7,784 bases of DNA from Neptunomonas sp. (GTDB taxonomy: Bacteria > Pseudomonadota > Gammaproteobacteria > Pseudomonadales > Balneatricaceae): NCBI GenBank assembly GCA_004195305.1, contig SDWN01000893.1, positions 1 to 7,784 of the forward strand, read 5' to 3'. The notes below the pieces were generated by a model. That model was given only the letters and a program-made list of their open reading frames with translations, was not told the DNA's origin and did no database searches. The first letter of the stretch is position 1. Each line of letters opens with the position of its first letter. The translations under genes were made by a program, and so were the position numbers. Of the stretch, positions 1 through 7,400 are shown one piece after another.

Positions 1-344
1 TGCACATCAAAATGCCGCATACTCAATTGTCGGCCGGCGACTTCGCGAATCAACGCAAAGGCCTCGGCGACCACAGCACGGGACAGTTGCGAGGCTTTTA
101 AACGGTAGCGCAACTCATTGCTGCTCTGACGCAACTGCTGATCTGGCATAGCTTCAAAACGTTCGGCATGGGCGTGGATAGTGGCTAATATCCGTGACAG
201 GACTCGCCAGGAGGAGCGCCAGGCATGGATGGGAGCCAGCAGCTGTACCGCCGCTTTGTCCAGCTTAGCCGGCGCTGTATCTTTGCGTAGCGGATAGACA
301 CCGCCTGACTGATACGACCCGACGCAGCTACGCAAAAGAACCAC
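1..344 (-). CDS. SecA-family preprotein translocase ATPase, divergent accessory paralogue (N-terminal fragment)
   Basis: My own translation of the left edge on the minus strand gives about 114 codons, cut by the window end. The last visible part reads AEAFALIREVAGRQLSMRHF followed by DV, which matches the conserved N-terminal SecA segment (EAFA-VREA-R-LGMRHFDVQ) just before the first nucleotide-binding motif. Upstream, PDQQLRQSSNELRYRLK fits the SecA helix that usually reads 'sd-eLr-kT-efr-rl'. SecA drives proteins through SecYEG with ATP; the catalytic motifs lie outside the window. It is unlike housekeeping SecA: the segment between the two motifs is shorter, and a Trp/Arg-rich stretch (HAWRSSWR) sits ahead of it, so I infer an accessory SecA serving this locus. 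The start is uncertain. The frame opens after a TGA at 345-347, immediately followed by GTG (344). A TTG at 335 preceded by GAGTGG is an alternative. There is no ATG before codon 66. It lies 79 bases after the M50 gene. Confidence 0.8.
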   Translation of the reverse strand, partial: MVLLRSCVGSYQSGGVYPLRKDTAPAKLDKAAVQLLAPIHAWRSSWRVLSRILATIHAHAERFEAMPDQQLRQSSNELRYRLKASQLSRAVVAEAFALIREVAGRQLSMRHFDV

Positions 345-423
345 TCAGTGTCTCGGTGATACTATTCTTTATGATCAATATGGTCACGCCCTGTTATCCA
401 TTAGCGGTATCAACCCCACCCAC
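345..423 (-). other. Short intergenic gap between the M50 gene and the SecA-like gene
   Basis: These 79 bases separate the M50 stop (424-426) from the GTG start of the SecA-like gene. I see no strong stem followed by a T-run on the minus strand, so no intrinsic terminator. The only small symmetry is an imperfect AT-rich element around TGATCA (372-377). Read-through from the upstream genes is the simplest reading. Confidence 0.4.
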
Positions 424-2571
424 TCAAACACCGAATTTACCCAGAAACACCTGTCTTGCCTGTCGAAACCATTGATACCCTAACGGTTCTTCGCCATGGT
501 CAAAACGAACGTAAACACGCGTTCCCGCCGGTGACTGTGCCACTGTCTCGGGCAGTGTCAGCTCGTACTGAAAAACCTTGGAAAAGGTCTGGGTGTGCTT
601 GGGGTCTCGCGGGTCAACATCGATGCTGCCGCCGCCCCCTTTACCCAACACTGAGCTGGGTAGGGTATTGGAGCCTCCTGGCACCTTCCGGGTCATGCGC
701 GCGGGTAAACTCAGGTTGGGCTTATCCGCCAATTGGACATGGATCGCTTGGGTATGGCCTGCCACCAGCTCCGAATCACCTTCAGGTACAACTACCCGTA
801 CTGTCATCGAGGTTTGTTCAAACACGTAACCGAGTATCTCGCCTTGAGTGGCATAGCGCCCCGGCAGGTTAGCGGCAAGCGGCACGATCAGTGTTCCTGT
901 GGTCGGACTGATGATAGACAACGCGTCCAGTCGACGGCCAATATCCAATCGGTCGGCTTCTACCGCGCGAATTTCCTCGCGCGTGATTCTGGCGGCTACA
1001 CGGTCGTGCTGCCATTGCGCCGCCAGTAACGCTTTCAATTCACGATGACGCGCGTTGAGGTTATCTGCACGCGCCCGTAATAGGGGATCGTCACAGCTGA
1101 TCAAAAGCGCGTCTTTACGGACGAAGCTACCGGTAGGCAGGGTCAACTTATCCAAAAAACAATCTGTTCCTGCCCGGATGGCTGAACGTTCAGGTAACCA
1201 AACTACCCCTTCCGCCATCGTCCTGTAGGGGGCTGGAACCACAAATATCAACGTGCACAGCACGCCGATTAACAATGATGATACCCACATTGCGCGTACT
1301 CGATAGTTGGTAAGTTTGGGGCTTGAAAAGAGGAATTTGATCAATTTTAACAAGGGCAGTGCCAACATGGTGAAGGTGGCCCAGATCGCAAGCAAAATCC
1401 CGAAAATGAAGAATTCTCCGGCCACGAAAAGGATGATCGCTACCGCAATAAACATCCGATACATGAACGATGTAGTTCCGTAAAAGAGAAACCACTTACG
1501 TTCGCTGCTGGTGGCGGCCGGTGACTCAACCTCGCGCATGTTAAAAAGATAACGCTGGCACAGGTAGGCTAAGTAGCTCTGCGAGCGCTTGGCCAGATTA
1601 GGTATTTCGAGATAGTCCGAAAAGACATAATAGCCATCGAACCGTAACAGCGGGTTACCATTGAAAAACACCGTTGATACGCCACCGATCAACATAACGT
1701 TGTACGCAACGGCCCGTACCACGCTGTACTCTGCATTGATCCAGATAAATAACGCGATCGCGGCCAGAAACAGCTCTACCATGATCCCGATCGCACCGAC
1801 GATCATGCGTCGATTTTTCTGTCGAAATGCAGATGCCGCAGAAGCATCGACATACGGCACCGGCATGAAGACCAGAAACATCAGACCAATGTCGTGCACT
1901 TCACCGCCCCAGACTCGGGTCGCAAAGGCATGGCCCAACTCATGAATCGACTTAACAACGGGATAGATCAACCAGATGAGCAGCAGATTCTGCGGTGCCA
2001 GCGCCCTATCGGTTATATTGTTCGATAACTCTGACCAGTGCATTCCGGCTAAAATCAGCCCGGCTAACACCACCGCCAACCAAATAAAGAAGCCGGTGAT
2101 ACCAAACAAAGGTCGGACGACAGGCAAACATTTGACCAGAAACCGGTCTGGATCAAACAAACTAAAACGCAACGACAGCGGACTCCACAGTTTTTGCTTT
2201 AACTGTGCCTTCTCCTGACGTTGATGCCGCTTAAAAATCTCGGCACTGTCCGGGGGGATTTCGCTTTGCAACACATCAGCAGAGTGCAGCTGTGCCAGTA
2301 AGCGGATCATCTGCTCCTGAGTCGGGGAATCGTCTGCAAGCTCGTCAGCGGCCAATTGCCAGATCTGGTCAACGGTACGCTGACCGTTCATAAGGCCGAT
2401 TACATGGTTCGCGCCTTCGGAGAAACGGTGAAATTTGCCAGACAGGTGGTCCTGAAGAACAAACCAGACCTCATCACGGTAACTATGACGATGTACTTTG
2501 GCATGTCCACGCAGGCGGGGTTTCAACTGCGATACCCGATACCATGAGGGACTAAATAGCGACTCAGCCAT
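424..2571 (-). CDS. Site-2-protease-like M50 membrane metallopeptidase with PqqD-like N-terminus and HlyD-like periplasmic C-terminus
   Basis: 715 residues. Residues ~30-105 resemble a PqqD-type winged helix (DEVWFVLQDHLSGKFHRFSE, then LMNGQRTVDQIW), a peptide-binding fold in RiPP systems. The membrane core carries HELGH at 210-214 (zinc ligands His210 and His214, catalytic Glu211) and NPLLRFDGYY at 306-315, where Asp312 would be the third ligand; this is the M50 signature. Hydrophobic segments lie near 158-177, 193-208, 256-278, 287-303, 371-408 (two) and 428-446. After the last one, residues ~450-695 form an HlyD-like adaptor: a split lipoyl-like domain, a short helical hairpin (~495-550) and a beta-rich end with a GKGGGGS linker (643-649). 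Cys471 and Cys493 fall in the predicted periplasmic part and could pair. The ATG is supported by GAGGA nine bases upstream, overlapping the previous stop. Family members accompany HlyD proteins and large exported proteins; the substrate is unknown. Cutting, gating or scaffolding of the cargo are all possible. Confidence 0.88.
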   Translation of the reverse strand: MAESLFSPSWYRVSQLKPRLRGHAKVHRHSYRDEVWFVLQDHLSGKFHRFSEGANHVIGLMNGQRTVDQIWQLAADELADDSPTQEQMIRLLAQLHSADVLQSEIPPDSAEIFKRHQRQEKAQLKQKLWSPLSLRFSLFDPDRFLVKCLPVVRPLFGITGFFIWLAVVLAGLILAGMHWSELSNNITDRALAPQNLLLIWLIYPVVKSIHELGHAFATRVWGGEVHDIGLMFLVFMPVPYVDASAASAFRQKNRRMIVGAIGIMVELFLAAIALFIWINAEYSVVRAVAYNVMLIGGVSTVFFNGNPLLRFDGYYVFSDYLEIPNLAKRSQSYLAYLCQRYLFNMREVESPAATSSERKWFLFYGTTSFMYRMFIAVAIILFVAGEFFIFGILLAIWATFTMLALPLLKLIKFLFSSPKLTNYRVRAMWVSSLLIGVLCTLIFVVPAPYRTMAEGVVWLPERSAIRAGTDCFLDKLTLPTGSFVRKDALLISCDDPLLRARADNLNARHRELKALLAAQWQHDRVAARITREEIRAVEADRLDIGRRLDALSIISPTTGTLIVPLAANLPGRYATQGEILGYVFEQTSMTVRVVVPEGDSELVAGHTQAIHVQLADKPNLSLPARMTRKVPGGSNTLPSSVLGKGGGGSIDVDPRDPKHTQTFSKVFQYELTLPETVAQSPAGTRVYVRFDHGEEPLGYQWFRQARQVFLGKFGV

Positions 2572-2580
2572 GAAATGGCG

Positions 2581-2585
2581 TCCTC
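2581..2585 (-). promoter_or_regulatory. Ribosome binding site of the M50 gene, overlapping the upstream stop codon
   Basis: On the minus strand the junction reads TGAGGACGCCATTTCATG. The TGA ends the HlyD-like gene, GAGGA shares two of its bases and lies nine bases before the ATG at 2571. This fixes the M50 start and implies translational coupling of the two genes. Confidence 0.65.
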
Positions 2586-4446
2586 ATGGCCACCATGACC
2601 AGATCCAAAGCCTGAACCAGTCCACCAGATTATGGGTCCAGATCCATATGACGCGTCGCTGTTCAACGTCGATTCGTGCAGCCCCCTGCATGCCCGGTCG
2701 TAAGAACTCAGGCCGCTGCAACAGTTTGGCATCGACCCTGAAGGTGTTTTTGCCGTCGGCTGCGGTCGATACCGGGGTAATCGCGTCTACCCAAATTGGT
2801 ATCACAAGGTTTGATTTTGAGGCCAACACCAGCTGGCCGGGTTGTCCTATTTTAACTTGGCTTATTTCGTTCTCAGAAACTTGCAACGCGACCCGGTAAT
2901 TGTTCAACGGGGCGACCTCAAACAGGATCTGGCCGCGCTCGACGGGAGCGCCCAACTGGTCATTAAGATCACCGGCTACGACTATACCGTCGAAGGGTGC
3001 GACAACTCGAGTCCGGTCGATCTGTTCACCTATGATGGCGAGCTGGGCTTTGGCCTGGTCCAATTGGGCCCGCAATATATTGACTTCACTTCGCTCATGC
3101 TGGGCTAAGGCATCGCGTAATTTGCGGTCAACCTGCTCTTTTTGACTCGACCACTTCAGGTATTCAAGCCGTAGGTCGCGATCGTCAATACGGAACAATA
3201 GATCGCCCTTGGCTACCTTATCGCCGGCTCGTACCCTCGCTTCAGCGATATAACCGGCGATGGGTGCCACCGCCACCTGCTCGATAAAACCCTCAAGGGT
3301 TGCCGAGGCAGGGATACGATACATATCCGTTGCGAGAGTCATGAAGCCGACCAACCCGGCCAACAGCAGTACGATTAATTTACGCCCGACATAGTTAGCA
3401 CCCAGCAAACGCCCCGTTTGGGTTTTGAAGGATCGATATATTTTATATCCAATCCACCGATCTTCTCGCTGCAGATTCGCCAGTATCGGGCTAATAAAAG
3501 CCGCCACTCGCTCGACCGTTATTACTAATTCGGGGGGGAATCCTTCAGGGTTTGAGGTATCTAACGTGATGGCACCGTAGCGCAGGTCTTTATCCATCAA
3601 CGGTACGGTGTAAATATGTTGCCCTCCGCCGATCAGCGCCAGCTCTGCATGCGCACGATCTATGTGAATTTTGTGCTCATCGGCTTGAGGGTGAATAACC
3701 GTGCATTGCTGATCGATGGCCTCATCCATAGCCATGGCAACGGCGCGGGTCAGGTTGCTAAGCTTTCCAAAGCTGGCACTGTGCGATATGGCAACGACCT
3801 TGCTATGTTTGCCCTCGCGGGTGCCAAAACTGACTCGATCACAGCCTAACCTGGTGGCAATTTCGGTTACCAGCGCCGTAGCAGCCTCTTGAAAACGTTC
3901 GGCTTCCAGGACAATAGCGGCCAGCTCGACCGCCAGCCGTGCATCACCCCCTACCATCGCTCCCGGCGTTGCTGATTGACGCTGTAGGTTGGCTTCTAAC
4001 CCGCCACAGCCCCACTGTAGTTTGCGAATCACACTGCGCAGTGCCACCTCATCGGTGGCGGCTACGTTGACGGCAACAACACCCTGTAGCTGACCATCGA
4101 CTTGAATCGGGTAGGCAGCACAACTGCCATCATGGGTTTGATTAACGACCCCTTTTCGGCTTGCTATGGCGAATTCGCATACGCTCGCCAAAGCCTGCGA
4201 GGTCACCTTACCAATAGGCCAACTGGCAGCCGGCACGTAGGGGCCAACTTCAGGTGCTCCGAGTACAACAACCCCGGCTATAGACCCCGGCAGCATAGAA
4301 CACTGCAGGGTTAACCAAGCGGTAGCGAACTCTTCGGTACTCTCAGCCTCATGTAATCGCTGCCACGACGTTTGTTCAAGATAGGCAAGCTCTGTACCTA
4401 GCTGTGCCTTCGTGGACTCCTGACTACCCATGGTTGGTTTTACCAT
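2584..4446 (-). CDS. HlyD-family periplasmic adaptor with GAF-like cytoplasmic N-terminal half
   Basis: 620 residues. Residues ~185-325 read as a GAF domain: a helical lead-in (ALVTEIATRLGCDRVSFGTR), a beta-rich core, and the closing strand GAITLDTSNPEGFPPE then the helix LVITVERVAAFISPILANL. Residues ~20-155 look like a more degenerate GAF copy (ending in LQGVVAVNVAA). One membrane helix follows at ~356-373 (KLIVLLLAGLVGFMTLA). The periplasmic part is a standard HlyD adaptor: first lipoyl half ~385-421 (VAVAPIAGYIAEARVRAGDK), coiled-coil hairpin ~425-478, second lipoyl half ~479-512 (VVAPFDGIVVAG), beta-barrel to ~592. Adaptors of this family bridge inner-membrane exporters and the outer membrane. 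The GAF half should lie in the cytoplasm and may sense a ligand or bind a partner. The C-terminus is strikingly Trp-rich. The chosen ATG directly follows an in-frame TGA and has only a weak ribosome site; Met6 (4431) is an alternative. It starts 53 bases after the cargo gene and ends 12 before the M50 gene. Confidence 0.88.
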   Translation of the reverse strand: MVKPTMGSQESTKAQLGTELAYLEQTSWQRLHEAESTEEFATAWLTLQCSMLPGSIAGVVVLGAPEVGPYVPAASWPIGKVTSQALASVCEFAIASRKGVVNQTHDGSCAAYPIQVDGQLQGVVAVNVAATDEVALRSVIRKLQWGCGGLEANLQRQSATPGAMVGGDARLAVELAAIVLEAERFQEAATALVTEIATRLGCDRVSFGTREGKHSKVVAISHSASFGKLSNLTRAVAMAMDEAIDQQCTVIHPQADEHKIHIDRAHAELALIGGGQHIYTVPLMDKDLRYGAITLDTSNPEGFPPELVITVERVAAFISPILANLQREDRWIGYKIYRSFKTQTGRLLGANYVGRKLIVLLLAGLVGFMTLATDMYRIPASATLEGFIEQVAVAPIAGYIAEARVRAGDKVAKGDLLFRIDDRDLRLEYLKWSSQKEQVDRKLRDALAQHERSEVNILRAQLDQAKAQLAIIGEQIDRTRVVAPFDGIVVAGDLNDQLGAPVERGQILFEVAPLNNYRVALQVSENEISQVKIGQPGQLVLASKSNLVIPIWVDAITPVSTAADGKNTFRVDAKLLQRPEFLRPGMQGAARIDVEQRRVIWIWTHNLVDWFRLWIWSWWP

Positions 4447-4499
4447 TCACGCATATCCATCTCTAATGAAGCTACCCCTTGGTTTACAACAGTCATGCA
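4447..4499 (-). other. Intergenic gap between the giant cargo gene and the HlyD-like gene
   Basis: These 53 bases hold no clear inverted repeat with a T-run and no convincing promoter, so the adaptor gene is probably read from the same transcript as the cargo. The only feature I note is a possible six-codon open frame (ATG at 4460, stop at 4440-4442) overlapping the adaptor start. Confidence 0.4.
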
Positions 4500-7400
4500 C
4501 TACCACCAATTGCGGTTACTGGGCCGGAACGCTTGCATGACCCAGCCGAGGAATCCCGGCAGCGCCGCTTTATCGATATGACTGTCACCAGCGTCCTTCG
4601 GCTGCCAATCGATACGAGCCGTTGAGCTATTAATGATAGTGCCTGAATCAGAATTTGATACATAGCCTGATCCGTTGGCGGAATTATTAGCCATGAATCC
4701 GGTCGCCTGAGCCGTATTGTTCTGAATGATCCAGCCGTCCATCAGGCCTGCACCCACGAAGTTATCTCTATCTAAGCCCTTGGCCTTCATAGCAGGGTCA
4801 CTCTCCAGCCCTATCGATGAAGAGGCACTAAACAGCCCTGAGTCCGTATCAAAATACTGCAGGTTGCGATTGTTGGCTTGAGCGGTGATATGCGCTGCGG
4901 CAGGAACCGAGAATATATTCATCTCTACGGCCTGACTCGCAACGAACAAGCCGCCAGAGAGCTCGGTTGTCGCTAGCGTTGTAGCCGCTGGCTGTTGCAA
5001 ACTGTCCGATGGCTGGGTGGAATTGCCTTGATCTTGTAGGATCAGATCAAGGCGTTCACCCGCCTCGAGGGTTGTTGCCATGACACTAAGGTCGCCATGC
5101 TCAAGACTCAGCGCGTGCCCCAGTTCGTGCGTCACCACCGATAGCAGATCGATGGACCCCGCTGCTTTATGATCCAGCGCTTGGTTGCCCTCGAATGACC
5201 AGCCTAAACCGGCAGCGTCGCTATCGAGATACAAGGTGCCGTTGTCATAATGCCCCAGCACCAATCCGGGTAGGTCACGTATCACCACATTGACCGAATT
5301 AAGTTGCTCCAACCCTTGCTCATCGAGTAAACCGGACTGCTGCCATTGATCAATGGCGACCTCCAAGACTGGATCAAGCCGGTACATGTTGAGCGGACTA
5401 CGCATAGTAACCGGTGTGGCGGTTGTGGAATCAAGCAATAAGTTTCTGGCATCATCAACCGCCAAGTAGGCCGGATCGTTGGTGGCCAGGGTGATGCTGC
5501 TGAATGCGCTGGCGTCAGTGTTGGCAAATACGCCAAATTCACCATCGACAGCAACGGCATTGAAGTTATACCCCAAGACTGTCATACCATTCAAAATGAC
5601 ACTGACCGAGGTACCCTTGACCGTTACGCTCAGGTCATAATCGGTCCCCGAACTGATTCCCATCGCCTGTGAGGCATCGATAACCCAACCACCTTTGCCG
5701 GTATGGTGGCCGATAACGACAGCACCAGAGCTCGCATCGATTCCTGCAAACTTGAACTCAGTTTCACCGTATTGGTCGAATACCAGCCCAGCCAGACCGG
5801 AACTCTGAACGCTAGTATCGAGACGAAGCAGATAGGCAGAATCGATGCGGATATCACTAGTGCTGATCGCATAGCCCGTGGTGGCATCGACTGTCGGTAG
5901 GTAGGAGCGATTATTGCCGTTACCGTTGATCGTCCAACTGCCAACCTGGGTGCCGGTAAAGCGGTCAGCCACCTGGTCAGAGAAATCCTCGGACTCTTCC
6001 AAGGTCAATTCAGGTGGCAATACCTGAACCGCGACATTATCGATACGGGCGATGGAGTTATTAGCGCCGATGCCGACCATGCCCGCATTAAGCCCATACA
6101 TGAAGCCATCGGCATCGGTGCGGGGTGTGAATGCGTGGGTGAATACGTCTTTATTATTCACCACCAGGGTTGCGGTCGTACCATTGAGCGCCAGCAACAG
6201 GTGGTAGTCCTTGTTGGGCTTGAGTCGCGAATTATCCTGCTCGATCACATGCCAACCACTGGCATCGCGATAGCCCATCTCCAGTTTATCGTTGGAAATA
6301 TTGATCCCGGCAAATTTAAAGTCGGTTTCCGACTGGTAATCGAACACCAGGTAGGCGTTCGACTTATAGCCCTTGATGGGCTTGCCAGCATTGATAGTGG
6401 CGGTGATCTCAAAGTAATTGGGAAGGTATTGATCGACCACAAATACCGCTGCAGCATCGCCTCCCAGGGTTTCTGGTTCAACCTGTAAACGACCACCCAG
6501 CGCAGTGAACGTGCCGCTATCGACCAGGAAGTTGTCGGTCTTACCGGTATTAAAGTTAGCCCCTCTCAAGGTGTCACGGCTGCCGCCAGGAATATTGCCC
6601 GCTTGTGGGTCATCGGGCGCGCCGGTCTGATCCTTCCAATGCGCATCTTTCTGTAGCACAAGACCCAATTCACCCTCGGGTTCGCCATTGCGAAGTGGAT
6701 CGCTGCCGGTGTCGTTCACAACCATACCGGTAGAAGGATCGATACGATCACTGGCACGGGTCAAATCAGCGCCATCACTGGCGGATAGGTCGTACATGAA
6801 CTGCATCAACTGCGGTTGCAGGGTCCGACTGACGGTCGCCGCACCAAAGGGTGCATACGGGACGATATAGCTATTGAACTCGCCGACGTGATCGATCAGA
6901 CGATCCCCACCCGTGTTGCCAATCAGCACATCGCGGCCTGCACCACCGTGGGCCCGGTCCTCATAGGAGAGCTGCGGACCGTCGGGTACTCGGTTATCAT
7001 CGATGGTATCACCGGTGGTGGCCAGGTCATCGTCGGCTTGGAGGTAATCGTTGCCGTAACCACCGTACAGGTGGTCTCTATCCGTACCGCCGAACAATGC
7101 ATCGTTACCCAGGTCACCAAAGATACGATCGACACCGTCGGATTTGATCTGAACCCCTGTCGTTACATCGAAGGCTCCGACGACATCACGACCTTCTTGC
7201 GCGTTAAAGTTGAGGAAAAACTCGGTGCCGGTGAAGGCGTAACTGGCACTAGCTTCATCGACATAGATCTTGTTCAGAGGCGAGTACTCGTTGTAATGCG
7301 CGAACTCTTCGGCCTTATAGGCTTCAAAACCTAAGACCCGAATGCCGAAGCCCAATTGCTCTTCAACCTTAGAAACGACCAAAGGTCGATCATAGCCAAA

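Noticed and set aside
372..377. TGATCA symmetry in the M50-SecA gap as an operator
   Set aside because: A six-base palindrome with imperfect AT-rich flanks is expected by chance and has no partner repeat nearby.
359..387. Promoter-like pair on the minus strand (GTGACC, 17-base spacer, TAGTAT) ahead of the SecA-like gene
   Set aside because: Each box matches only four of six consensus bases, and the implied transcript start would leave almost no leader before the GTG start. Chance is as likely.
456..872. Plus-strand open frame of 138 codons
   Set aside because: It lies wholly antisense to the well-supported M50 gene, has no family-like motifs and an odd composition; it is a shadow frame.
2523..2732. 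Second minus-strand frame across the HlyD/M50 junction (69 codons)
   Set aside because: It overlaps the end of the adaptor gene in another frame; both flanking genes are clear and spaced by a good ribosome site.
6135..7334. Plus-strand open frames of 117 and 172 codons opposite the giant protein
   Set aside because: Their hydrophobic, Ile/Val/Thr-rich translations are the antisense image of Asp/Gly/Asn-rich RTX and LamG-like coding sequence, with no recognisable domain.
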